A stretch of 64,000 nt of DNA from positions 248,001 to 312,000 of the forward strand of contig JAKOGH010000696.1 of assembly GCA_024811115.1 (NCBI GenBank), written 5' to 3'. The position numbers were made by a program, and so were the translations under genes. The stretch comes from Terana coerulea. Taxonomy: Eukaryota > Basidiomycota > Agaricomycetes > Polyporales > Phanerochaetaceae. The notes beneath the pieces were generated by a model. It saw only the letters and a program-made list of their open reading frames with translations, had not been told where the DNA came from and ran no database searches. Positions 22,931 through 33,310 of this stretch are shown here, piece after piece. Each line of letters starts with the position of its first letter. Position 1 is the stretch's first letter.

Positions 22931-23744
22931 TTACGATGAAGATGAGTAGCTAGTGAGGATGGGGGATCGGGTAATGCAGCGAGCTGTGCTTCTATGTGCT
23001 GATAGCCTGGAAGAATGCTCAGCATTTTATACCTTACCTCAATGTGACAACACCCTAAGTACAGCCGTTCAGCACCACTTATGGACACAAATCTGGAACA
23101 ACTGCTGCACAGGAACACACCGAATGGCAAAACAGGAGCTGCAAAGAACACAAGGGCGTCCTTGTGTCTGAGTGGGCGCTGTCGTTCGCTTGGAATACGA
23201 CTGTCAAACATGCCAAGCAGCTTCGCAACAGACAATGGCATTACCGCCAGGGACCATCTATGCACCCCCCGCAGTCAGAAGGGTTGCACGATTTTGGCGA
23301 GGTTGGTCATATGAGGCGCCTCGAGGCGTCGAGGAGATAGGCCTGACCCAAACCGAATCTTGACTGCCTGTATAACCCAGTCTGTGGATTTGAGTAATCG
23401 ACTGGGAGATAGGGGAGGGGGAGCGGACACATGTCGTTGTATCGGTGAACTTCTTGCGCAATGAGTACGGTACTGCCATGGTTTTTACGAAGTACTGATT
23501 GACGGCATGCACTCACTGATACTCGGATGAGAACGATGTCCCTTGCCTTGCAACAACGAAGAACAAGGCCTACTACCATGACGTTCACCAGTCATCAAGC
23601 TTGCTACGCGCTGGATGATCGTCAAGACAAAGCATCCTGTAGTCGGCCCTCGGTGCGTGAAGACTAGAACTTGGAAGGGTCACTGCGGCGAAAGGGAGCT
23701 GCAGACGGTATATCAACACACTTCGACGTCTGGGTACACTACGC
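22931..23744. other. Upstream region of BTB-A with a segment shared by BTB-B and BTB-D
   Basis: Contains a stretch at about 23,085-23,345 whose parts recur upstream of copies B and D: gggcgtccttgtg at 23154-23166, a gacaatggcattac block near 23,231, and cctcgaggcgtcgagga near 23,318. No convincing reading frame runs through it, so it is probably duplicated promoter sequence or the remnant of a neighbouring gene. The right part, to about 23,744, shows nothing clear. Confidence 0.5.
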
Positions 23745-25085
23745 ACAAACTTAGACATGCAATGCGTGATATAGCGCAGAGACGCATCCGGTGATTGCAT
23801 ATAGAATGATCCTGAGACGTGTGAGAACGGAATCGGCAGAGTAGGTAGAATAGCATACAGGGCAAGAATGGACTTGGGGTTAGACCCACTGCCAGAATTC
23901 CCGCCAGACGCCATCGTGGCCCCTGTGTCTCCGTTGCCCGTGGACGAGTCTCCGGTGGCGTTCCAAGCGATGAGCGTGCCATACAGATAGTTCGAGCCGT
24001 TCTTGGGGTTGCCACTCGCAAGCGTTGTGTTCACAATGTCGGCCGTCTGGTTGAGTAGCGTCGCGTTGAAGTCCTGGAAGCGGCTCTGGGGAAGGGACTT
24101 GTACTCGCCTTCTATCGTCCTACGAGGCAAGAAGTGAGATGGGCATGCGGAGGGGAGCCGGCGGCAAGACGCCTGGGATAGGGGAGTGGTATGGGAACGT
24201 GGCGGACGTACTGTGATGCAGACAGGTTGAGTGAGGAGAAGATGTCCATAATTTGATCGAAGTTCTGTGGGTCTGCGTATTCAGGGTTGATTTCGCAGCG
24301 TTCACTGTATACGAGTACAGCAACTAAGCGGAGAAGGTAAATAGTTCAGTCATGTTGAGGTCATTGCACGGTGTTATTGGGATACGCACAGCGAAACGGC
24401 ACCACGCTCTTGTGCAAGGGTGAAAATGTCCGTGTCCATGGACGCGTCGGTCAAGTTCGCATCGCATGAGACGAGGGCTATCCAAGGCGTCGTTGCTAGC
24501 GGTGGGAACAGTCAATACACGGAACTCAATGAGATTTCCCAGAAAGCAGGCAGTGAAGGCTTGGCAGCGGTGCGCCTGATACAGAGGCGTATATGATCTA
24601 TTCTTCTAACGTGACCAGTCTTGTAAGACCTATGTTCCCAGACTCTCGCGCGAACAATAAAGGGTGTCATCTGGAGTGGTTGACGCTTCGCCACCAAGTT
24701 CACCGTCTTGCAACCCAGTGGAGGGACTTACTGGTATCATTCGAAAGCTTGAGCTCGGAAAAGTGAACCAGTGCGCCCTGATACAACATTGATTCATCAG
24801 GTCGCACTGAGAGATGGTAAGCACGCACCTTGCTGATCCCATTGCTCTCCGCTCCCACCAGCTGGTACGACACGTCCTCTGAATACGCTCCTCCAAACCA
24901 CTGCAGGTTCAGCTTCGACAGCGACGTCGAGTTCCCCCCGCGCTCGAGCTGTTCGTGGGCATCGCGGGGATATACGCATGCACCCCGGCCGAGCACAACG
25001 CCGAGAGGGCAAGGAGGTAAGTCCAGAGCCATGTCGGTCGCAAGGACGGAGTCGGCGCCCAGAAGGAGAGGGGCGAGCGAGGCAT
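23745..25085 (-). pseudogene. Truncated duplicate of the PA-TM-RING gene, no RING
   Basis: Near-copy of the 5' half of the gene at 19.4-21.8 kb. It starts [14 protein letters not shown] at 25085 with the same signal segment and keeps the lumenal domain, including [33 protein letters not shown] and [17 protein letters not shown]. Similarity stops inside the transmembrane helix (after ITGCVSAL, near 23,770), so the end of the helix, the linker and the RING finger are missing, and translation runs into unrelated sequence. A one-base shift sits in a run of six C (plus strand, near 24,936), just after the signal segment. It is probably a dead fragment left at the edge of a tandem duplication; if the base run is a sequence error, it could still encode a secreted protein. 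Confidence 0.78.
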
Positions 25086-25136
25086 GGCGGGCGATGGGGG
25101 GCTACCGACGAGTGCGTCGTGGATGGCTCGTGCTGC

Positions 25137-25320
25137 ACAGACGGCTACTGCATTATTCAACAGACGTCAAAGATGGCATCCCTCGGCCTTATATGGTTCG
25201 TGGCTGTTTAGAAGCTCGTCGGGCATGCCGTCCATGCAGTAACTGGAAGCTTGATAATCAGGTATTGGGCAGTTGATATCATGGAAGCCAGAAGCCCAGT
25301 TCTTCAAACCAGCGGTATTC
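25137..25320. other. About 180-bp insertion relative to the first duplicate
   Basis: In the first copy ggctcgtgctgc is followed after 7 bases by ccgctggaaggcg (about 21,830-21,860). In this copy about 180 bases lie between the same two blocks. The inserted piece shows no coding potential and no obvious terminal repeat. Confidence 0.55.
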
Positions 25321-25644
25321 ACCGCTGAAAGGCGTCAGGGCTCCTCTGGGAGCTGGGAATAGCACACGGATGGAGTGGACGAGATGAATTTCGCTCGGAT
25401 GCGGCCTCGTTCTCCTAAGCATGCTCAAGGCTTGGCTACAGTCACCGCCGAGATGCCGAAGACCTCACTACTGCCTTAATATGGCAACTCTAGTGGTTTG
25501 AGCTTTCCACATCTCACCCGAGAACGCTACTAAGCAGTCGTTTTATGCACCCAGACGATTCAGCATTGGATCAAGCTACGATACGACTATATACAGGTAG
25601 TAGCTGGCTTAGACACCCCACACTTCTCTGATTTTCTGCTGGAG

Positions 25645-26629
25645 TGTCGGAAAAATATTCGGAGACTCCCGAGCAGCCGTGAGCGCTCGTGAGGCCCTGA
25701 GCCAGAACCGGGCTCACGAGCGAGGCGAAATCAGTCATGAGCGCATCTCGAGCCGCCCATGATCACGGGCGCCTATCATCAGACAACGGGCGACGGCCAA
25801 AAAGTTTGTTTAGTAACCTTACACTGGCTGTCTTGTCACTGTTACTGTAGTAGTTGCTTCAATCGCAATTTACTTACTTGCATTTTCATTGTCACGCCGC
25901 TTTGTTACTGCTTCGCTTACTTAGATTTTTATTATCTCATCATTTCGTTATGTTGTTACCGCAACTACTGAATATTGACTTGACTCTATTGATGTGGGTG
26001 TCTACTACAGGATTCGAACCAACGACTATTATACGCGCGTGAAGTACCCTACTATTGTCATACCAAAACCACTGCGCCAGGCAGCCATATGGATGCGTGT
26101 AATGACCATAATTATATCCACATCTCACACACTTATGCATTTCTCCAGCGACTGCAAAGTTACACTGTGCTCACTCCTCTACGGACTTCTGAGTTCCTGC
26201 ACTCCGGTTGCTAGTGATGTGGTGTATTATTAGTAGGATGAGCTGGTAAGTCGAAGTACAAGCACAAAAACCATCAGCAAATGGGCATCTATAGGCTGTA
26301 GTGCTTGAGCTCACTACACTGACCATTCGTCCACAACTTCACACTTTGCAAATTACATGTTAAAAATGCCCTTAATGCTACTTTTAATGTTGAAAAAGCA
26401 ATTCTAGAATATATACATAGTCCGGCTGAGAGTGGAGCATCCTCTACTGCAACACTTGATGGTCATGAGGGAGCATGCAGGTCTCCGAGGCTATCGCGAG
26501 CCACCTCAAGCCAGGGCGCCCTCTCTCGGCCGCTCATGATCGTACCTGGCGTCTGTGAGGCTTCGTGAGGCAGATGCCGAGGGCGTCTCGAGGCGGCCTG
26601 CTCATGAGCCAAATATGGAATTTCCGACA
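25645..26629. mobile_element. Non-autonomous element with short terminal inverted repeats, inserted in BTB-B
   Basis: A 985-bp insertion identified by comparison with intact BTB copies. It starts tgtcggaaa and ends tttccgaca, a 9-bp terminal inverted repeat. AG stands directly before and after it (25643-25644 and 26630-26631), and removing the element and one AG restores the expected reading RLQQKIREVWGV. Both ends are rich in catgagc/gctcatga and gcgag motifs, as in transposon sub-terminal regions. There is no transposase frame. The superfamily is unclear, because a 2-bp AG duplication is unusual. Confidence 0.7.
26000..26087 (-). other. tRNA-like sequence (possible SINE head or tRNA pseudogene)
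   Basis: On the minus strand tggcgcagtgg (26079-26069) matches a pol III A box and ggttcgaatcc (26020-26010) a perfect B box, 48 bases apart. The flanking bases form only a poor acceptor stem (about 4-5 of 7 pairs) and a weak T stem, so this is not a normal tRNA. It lies inside the element at 25645-26629. A tRNA-derived SINE head or a captured tRNA pseudogene are the two options. Confidence 0.5.
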
Positions 26630-27440
26630 AGGCGAGCGGGGTCTTTCAGTCTGTCTGTACAGGTATACAGGGCTCGCAAGTTGCAAAGCTTTATCACTGT
26701 CTCTAATCCAAGTAGCCTCGCCTCATGCTCTGTCAGATCTGCTGCTCGTTTCACCAGCGTAGCGATTGCCTTCACAGACTCCCTCGTCCATCGGAATGCG
26801 TAGTCGTTGTAGACGAAGAGCTTTTTGATAGGGTCTGCAGTGCAATGCTGCAACGACCATAGCGTTGCGCTGTACATTCCTTGAAACTTCCATGCGCTTG
26901 CAAATTCCAGTTTCATACGTCAGCGCCTTATAGATCCCTTCCTCCGCCACAGCATCGCTGGTAGCGTTCCGCTGGCATTTCCTTCTAATCAGATTCAGGG
27001 CAAGGATAACGGTTATAACTAGTATTGGCCAGTTAGCTCTCCGAGTCTGCGGCCCATATTTTCGGTGAAGAGTGCTGATAAATGAAATGTACTCAGGAGA
27101 TAACGCCCGCAGAATAGCGGTCATATCCTCCGCGGATACTTTGTCAAATATAAACGGCTTTTTCGGCCACCAAACCAGGGGCGACAAACGATGCCTGATT
27201 TGAGATGATCTGCTTTATCTTCTTCCTTAAACTTGCTCGCAAACATGTCTGAGTTGTGTTCGAAAACGCGCCGGTCGACTTGGAATAGGGTATTGCCAGC
27301 CTGCTCGCATTGGATTTCAGCTTCGCGACCCGGAGCATTCATGGCGAGTGGGATGGGCATACCTGGAGAAAGAATGTGCGAACACGGAATTCCGACGACC
27401 TCTTGAGGGCCTTAGATGGCTTTGGTGCGGGAACATGTAT

Positions 27441-28446
27441 GGTCAAGAGAGTAGCTGGGGTAAGGTGGAAATTGCAAGAGCAATAAGCGGTGCTTCTGCA
27501 GCTAGCCGGCGTGGCGAACAGTGTAGCATCGTTTATATAATCGTCTCAAGCTGGCGATATGCATGTCAGAGGCGTTTGGCCACGCATGTTCTGACATTTC
27601 CCCACAAAATTGACGCGAACTACTGCAGGGAAGCTCCACCAACCGTCAGCCCCTGGAAAGAATATGAGGGTGCCTTTGTGAATGGTTCTCTTGCCTGAAC
27701 GCGAGTCAAATAGCTCAAGCCGCTTCGCGAGTAGACAATGGCATTACTGCCAAAGTCATTCCCTGCTTTGTGTAACCAAAACCTGACGAACGTCCGCGGC
27801 GCAGTTGGTCATATGACGGGCCTCGAGGCGTCGAGGAGACAGGCCTGAGATGAACGCAGTATCTGGCGTAATCCGTGATCTTGACTACGATGATAAAGAG
27901 AGCTAATAACCCACCTCCTTCTGGAGACATTACACTGAGCTTGTGAAATGAGTAATGTCACTGTTATTAGTGAAGGAATAGCCTGATTAGCCACACGGAC
28001 TCACTTATATAGCGATAAACGGCATAATCCCTCCCTCTGTGACAGCCGAGGATAATGCAAGAATGGCGCTTCCGATTACATAGCTGGTTGTGAGCATGAT
28101 TGTACTGAAAAATGAGACGGCTTGCAGTCGGCACGAGTGTGTGATAATGAGCAAAGATTCTGTTTTGTCTCGCTCACTGGCACAACAGGAAGACAGCCTT
28201 TCTAATCCAATGGATATCAATCTTTGATCTTTGAACGTGAATTATGCCATGCACAAGAAGACTGAGCCTACTAGCCGGCTGAAGGTGCAGCCTGCTAAAG
28301 GCCCTCCTTAGCCGAACATAAGTCAGAAGGATAGAACTTGTGGATGACGTATCACTTCTCCTTAATGAATGGCTGCTAGGCTCTAGGACAGCCTTCTAAA
28401 TAGTTGGAAGAGATGCCCGTGTTCCTTGGTATATAGAGGCTGTGAC
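27441..28446. other. Upstream region of BTB-B and spacer
   Basis: Contains the second copy of the segment found upstream of BTB-A and BTB-D, at about 27,660-27,850: the gacaatggcattac block near 27,735 and cctcgaggcgtcgagga near 27,813. No gene is supported in the rest. Confidence 0.45.
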
Positions 28447-28485
28447 CAAACTGGGGGCCTTCTGAGGAGGGTCCTGGAGTTTGAA
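28447..28485 (+). repeat. Left inverted repeat of the 1.66-kb element
   Basis: 39 bases, matching the right repeat in inverted orientation at 36 of 39 positions. Confidence 0.7.
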
Positions 28486-30064
28486 TCGGCTTCTCGGCCA
28501 GAAATGGGTTGGACCTCAAGTGCGTTTTCTGACGACGTCATCGTCTGCGTGCGCATGTAATGCTGATTACTCAGTGCTCAAGCATTTTGTTCGCACATTC
28601 AGCTTCAAAGTCCAACCTTTCGTAATGCACAGAGTAATGTGGAGTAATAAACATACATTTTCTCCTACTTTCTCACTAAATCAGGAGTCAGCCATCCTCA
28701 TATATACGGGACCATAACACATTGCCTCCCGAGCCTCTTTTCACATCTCTGTTTGTTCCTTCATTGACCCAAGTGCTCCCTGACATCAAGCTACAAGACC
28801 TGCCAGACATGCAGTATATATATGAGCTATTTAGTTCAAGTTGCTTACGAAAAGCTTTGCAGCTTTGAAGTCGGACACGTCGTGCAGCCTGTAGCCTAGA
28901 CGATCTTCTCCCGACATCACGAAAGAGGTTTTAGTTTATATTGTGTTAAATAGGGCATATAGCAATGATAGCCCCATTGACTTCCTCGACATATATTGTA
29001 CTACATACCCAGGTTTTGGCTATGGGCTGTAACAGGGGGCTATCGTGCCTTTGCTATGACTCACTATGAACAGCAGCTACACGGCGTGTGAATCAAAATG
29101 CCGGATTGGGGAGAGCGACTTATTGATTACATAATTCTAGGATGTTTATTTACACATGAATTACATTGCAAATAGCGGCGAACCGCAGTACAGAACAGGG
29201 ATGAGTATCTACTGTGGTCCGAGTCCGTTACGCTACCAGTACCAGTACTCAAGGCCAAGGTCTCGGGCTTCGTGAATCAGAGGTCAGTTGCAAATTCTTG
29301 TGAAGAAGATAATATTTACATACACACACAGCTGCACATACGAAACCCTGAAGTCCCGAGCCTGTAGAGAAGAGTGAGTGCTGGAGGGCGGTCCTTGTTC
29401 ACAGCAACACAAGGACTCACTAGCAGTCCAGAAAGCCACCACTGCTGGAGTATTTGCAGCATTGTGGGCCACTGGACATTGCTGTCCATGCATAGCTGCT
29501 CCGAGTGTAGTCAGTGACTGCGTGAGTGTTGCTGATAGTAGTAGCAATACATGTAAAATCTGGGACTTACTGTGGTGTATGCAGGTGAGATGCGGACTTC
29601 AGAGGCAATGGCAGACAGCACGTCTTTTTGTACGTCAGCGCGTGAAGACCCAGAATCGGTCTCGGGCGCTCAGATCACGCCGTTAGTGAAGGGGCAATAG
29701 AAAAGGACCGAGGTACGTACAATTTTAGGTGCAGGTGCAGAGCCTCAGCTCCATGCATGCTCGGGTATAGAATGCCAGAGCAAATGGCTTCGCATAGGCT
29801 CACATAAACTCTAATAGAACTTAGTCAGCCAACCTGGAAGCTCCTCGAGAAGAAGGCATCTACTTGCGGTTCTCAGAGACCGTAGTAGAGCGGATCATGT
29901 ACTATAGAGCATCATAGGCTCTACTAGCCTATCATATCTTTTTCTTTCAATGGATAACTCCGAGTACGTACCATAAACAACATCAACTATGTAATTGAAA
30001 CCCCTTTCCTGATAGAACCTTCCACGTGGTTGCTGTGATGGCCAGGCAATGCCTGATGTGGCGT

Positions 30065-30103
30065 TTCAAACTCCGAGACCCTCCTCAGAAGACCCCCAGT
30101 TTG
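30065..30103 (-). repeat. Right inverted repeat of the 1.66-kb element
   Basis: Inverted copy of 28447-28485 at 36 of 39 positions; the differences are single transitions and an adjacent CT/TC exchange. Confidence 0.7.
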
Positions 30104-30401
30104 AATGTAGACTAGATGGCTGCACTGCATGTGGATTTGCTTATGCAGTCTGTGATGGAGTAAATCTCAAGCTCATAAGGATTTAATCTGGTAGATAATC
30201 TAAACTATAGTCAACACAGCGGACATGGGGGCGAAAATAGGTCCCTCACTCACTGTAAACACAGTAATTTGTATCAGCGTCCAAATCTCCATTTCTTGAA
30301 AGCGGGCTTGAACGGTAGAAAATCAAGATTATCACTAAATGGCAACACCGGTGCTGGCAAACTCCACATTTGGCGGATCTTATGTTGAAGACAGTTGGCA
30401 C
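30104..30401. other. Spacer between element and BTB-C
   Basis: About 300 bp holding the 3' flank of BTB-C; nothing else is recognised. Confidence 0.4.
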
Positions 30402-31085
30402 TTAGAGCAGCGAGGTAATGCCCTCGAGCGTGCAGACACGCATTGTGACAACAATGCCGAGACGTTGCGCTTCTTCAACTGTGAGATCCACCTTCCAGGT
30501 GGCGAGATTTTGCACCGCCCGGACAAAGAAGTCGTCAAGCTCAAGGTCGAGCTTGTCATAAATGAGGAGCTTTTCTATGTCGTCCATGCTCTTCATCTGT
30601 GCCTTCAATGATTCTAAAGATATCCTATATATGCTCTTAAACTTCCACATTTTCGCAAGCTTGACAGTCACTTTATGCTGATTTGCATTTCGCGGCGAGC
30701 GTGGGAAGGTCTGGCGAGAATGTCAGTGACCGACACAACCGTGAAAGCACAGAGCTAGCATACACCTAGGGTATAGTGCGAAGAGAAATGCCTCCATCTC
30801 ATCTGCCTTGATTCCTGAGTACGAGCGGCTGTTCTGCAGATGCGCCCGTCGGGCGCTGTGGCCCTCACAGAGAACCTTGAACATGCTCCTGAACACCTCT
30901 GAGCCTTCCTCAAACTCGCTACGTGTAACTTTGAACAGAGTGTTCTCAACCTATGTTCGCAGTATTCAGTGTGGGCCACCGTTGTAAACATGATACTACG
31001 TTGTACTCTGACAAACAAGTTCTCAAAGAAGAACTGAGTACTAATAGAGAGTTCAGAGGGCGCTCGGGGTTGAGGTGGAGAGACT
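30402..31085 (-). pseudogene. BTB/POZ-domain gene C, probably broken
   Basis: Third BTB copy, closer to E than to A. The first exon ends FFFENLFVR at 31007 and the second begins VENTLFKVTRSEFEEGSEVF (about 30,950) and ends EMEAFLFALYP. The last exon carries KLAKMWKFKSIYR, ADLT-like VDLTVEEAQRLGI and stops at 30402. I find no in-frame ATG ahead of the first exon, and the last two exons cannot be joined in a common frame with any normal splice pair (about 30,670-30,770). It is most likely a pseudogene; a one-base error at the junction plus an undetected upstream start exon is the alternative. Confidence 0.6.
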
Positions 31086-31613
31086 GTGAGCCACCGTCAG
31101 CTGGAAGGCATTGCAGCTAGAGATTGTAAGTGAGATTCCAATTGCAGATACACATGTAATGCATCGAGTTCCAGGCCTATGATACACGCTGGTTGCATTC
31201 CAAGGACATGTAAACAAAGAGTTCATTGTGGTCAGAGATTTGGAGACACTGAAAATTGTAGGAGCGTCCTGCCGAGATGCCGGAAAGTGCAAGGCAAAAT
31301 GAGGCAGGTGCTGTGCATCCGATGCTGGAAAGGCATCATAATCGGGCTCACTCCTCTGAGAGCTGGACCTACAGTGCAGCACGTTATTATAGAATCAGAT
31401 AGCGGAGGGAGTAGGTATTATTCACCTGCAGCTCCGTTCTCCCAAGTAGCTCCTAAGCATATTGCATGCTTGGGCAATGCTTAGGAGTTCAAGACGTAGC
31501 TCACTACCTCACTGCTTTCCATTGAAACGTGGTATGCAGCCTGAGATGCATGGCACTCGCAATATATACATTGACAATCCCAGGTTGAAGTGAACCGTTG
31601 AGTAGATATACAA
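31086..31613. other. Spacer between BTB-C and BTB-D
   Basis: About 530 bp without a supported gene. It contains the hairpin at 31450-31487. Confidence 0.45.
31450..31487. repeat. Imperfect palindrome / hairpin
   Basis: ctcctaagcat and atgcttaggag flank a short loop; with the adjoining tgc/gca pairs the stem is about 14 bp with one 2-base bulge. It lies just downstream of the BTB-D stop. It could form a transcript hairpin or be a small fold-back repeat. Confidence 0.5.
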
Positions 31614-32416
31614 CTATATGATACTCCAAACTTCCTTGACCTTCTCCTTAAGGCAAACGGGGTCTTTCAGCTCGTCTACGAAGGTGTGCTGTGCTTGTAG
31701 GGCACAGAGCTTCATCAGCACACCCACCCCAATTGATCCTGCCTCTTCCTTGGTCAAATCTGCCTCCTGCGTCACCAGACACGTGATTGCCGCTACTGAA
31801 TCGTGGTTTAGCAGAGCTGCGTAGGCATTATAAACCGCAAGTTTCTTGGTAGGATCTGTAGTGTCACGCTGCAAGTACCAGAGCATTGAGGCGGCCATCG
31901 TAGAAATCTTCCATGTGTTGGCAAATTCAAGCGTCAGATGTCGCTGCTTGTAAACTTCATCATCCAAGAGCATAATCTGAATGCCTTCTTGAGGCCCGGC
32001 ATAGTAATGACTGTAACTGAATCCAACACAGTGAGCTTACTATGGCCTGCATTGCTAATAGTGGTAGAAAGCAATGAAAATGGCATACTTGGGACATAGA
32101 TTCCGCAGAATGGTACTCATATTGCGGAAAGATATACCCTCGAAAATGAACGGGTTTTAGGCTGTCTCGCCGGAAGGCTGAGCTGTATTGGAAGTGCGCT
32201 TCCTGTCCTAGTCCTTGAACTTGTTTGCGAAATAGTCCGAGTTCTTGAAAGTACGCCTATCGACTTCAAAGAGGGTGTCGTCAGCCTGACCAAGCTAAAT
32301 TTCAGCGATGAGGTTTGGAACGGTCGTTATGAGCACACCTGTAGGAAAAACGTTCTAACCCGGTATTCCTGGTCTCTCTTGAGACAGGTAGGTGTGTCGG
32401 ATCAATCGGATGACAT
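31614..32416 (-). pseudogene. BTB/POZ-domain gene D, three in-frame stops
   Basis: Same plan as A: first exon 32416-32339 of 78 bases ending RVRTFFLQ, second exon starting ADDTLFEVDRRTFKNSDYF, third exon with LTLEFANTWKISTM, ADLTKEEAGSIGV and the ending KVKEVWSII. Three stops interrupt it. Codon 5 is TGA between GAT and TCC, where CGA is the likely ancestor. A TAG follows KFKD in exon 2, where A has CAA. A TAA stands before NPFIF, where A has GAA. The frame is otherwise kept, so these are substitutions rather than indels: true pseudogene decay, at least partly by C-to-T change. Confidence 0.85.
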
Positions 32417-32842
32417 GGGTGGACAAAAGAGTAACTGGGCTCAAGGGCGAATTGGGATGGGCAGCAAATGGTACCAGTGCTTCTGGGTTGATCTGAGAAT
32501 GCGTAGCAGCATCTCTTATACCTACATGCGTGGACCTAGCGACGTCTCGAACAGAGCGGCTGCGCTTCGCAGGTCCTTTCAAAACTGCGACAGCAGCTGC
32601 TGAGAATGCCCAGAAGGAGGTGAGCTCGTCTCTGCAAAGAATACAAGGGCGTCCTTGTGTATAAGCGCGGGCTATTGTTGGCCCATGAATGTCAAACACG
32701 TCAAGCATCTTCAGCGACAGGTAATAACACTACTGCCAAAGTCATTCATATACTTCGTGCAGCCAGAATATGTTGGACGTCCTCAGTTCCCCTGGTCAGA
32801 TGAAGCGCCTTGTGAAGCGTGAAGATATGCCCGACCCGGATA
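32417..32842. other. Upstream region of BTB-D
   Basis: Third copy of the shared upstream segment, at about 32,615-32,760: gggcgtccttgtg at 32647-32659 and the ctactgccaaagtcattc block near 32,732. No reading frame is convincing. Confidence 0.45.
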
Positions 32843-32942
32843 CAGTGCTTTGCATATGAAACCGGAAACGCCAGATTTTCTCGCCTTGCTTGTCCCGTAC
32901 AAATAGAGCCTTATAAGGTAAGGGAACAGTCACAGGGCGTCA
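32843..32942 (+). repeat. Left 100-bp terminal inverted repeat of the MITE
   Basis: Identical in inverted orientation to 33311-33410; similarity ends sharply after gggcgtca. Confidence 0.9.
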
Positions 32943-33310
32943 CCCTTCATCATTTGGGCTTGGACACGTGACGAACGCGTTGTAGAGTGTTCTGCTCGCT
33001 CGACTGCTTGTTCTACAAGCCATGTCACCCCATCTATATATTCGACAAAATGCGCGAGCGCATCGTTGTTTAGCGCTACAAGCACGGCAGAGATGTAGAC
33101 GACATCACTGAGCCCGTTAGGCGCTCGAAGACCAGGGCCGTCTACGAGGTCCTACGACTTCATCGGGAGTTCAGTACAGCCATGAGTCCGCTCACGCTTC
33201 CTGGTGGCCGCTCGTGAACTGGGCGCACAGTGTGTTGCGTATTTGACTGTTCTCTGAGGTATCACATATATTCCTCGTAATTACTGGCTTGTCACGCTCG
33301 CTGCTCACAA

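Larger units (their letters stand above)
25609..27440 (-). pseudogene. BTB/POZ-domain gene B, disrupted
   Basis: Close relative of BTB-A with the same three-exon plan: first exon 27440-27363 of 78 bases ending RVRTFFLQ, second exon starting AGNTLFQVDRRVFEHNS, third exon with KLEFASAWKFQGM and ADLTEHEARLLGLE. Four defects are visible. The start codon is ATA (27440-27438) where A has ATG. One base is missing in a run of five T (plus strand, 27159-27163) before PFIFDKVSAEDM. Small compensating indels lie near 26,790. A 985-bp element (25645-26629) splits the last exon, so that RLKDPARL is separated from QQKIREVWGV and its stop at 25611-25609. Confidence 0.8.
28447..30103. mobile_element. 1.66-kb element bounded by 39-bp inverted repeats
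   Basis: The outer 39 bases form an inverted repeat with three mismatches: 28447-28485 begins caaactgggggccttctgag, and 30065-30103 is its reverse complement. The inside is A+T-richer than the genes around it and has no coding frame longer than about 100 residues. It looks like a non-autonomous DNA element. No clear target-site duplication is visible next to the repeats, so the true ends may differ by a few bases. Confidence 0.55.

Noticed and set aside
28481..29700. Small open frames inside the 1.66-kb element as transposase remnants
   Set aside because: They are short, not protein-like, and show no DDE-type or other transposase motif.
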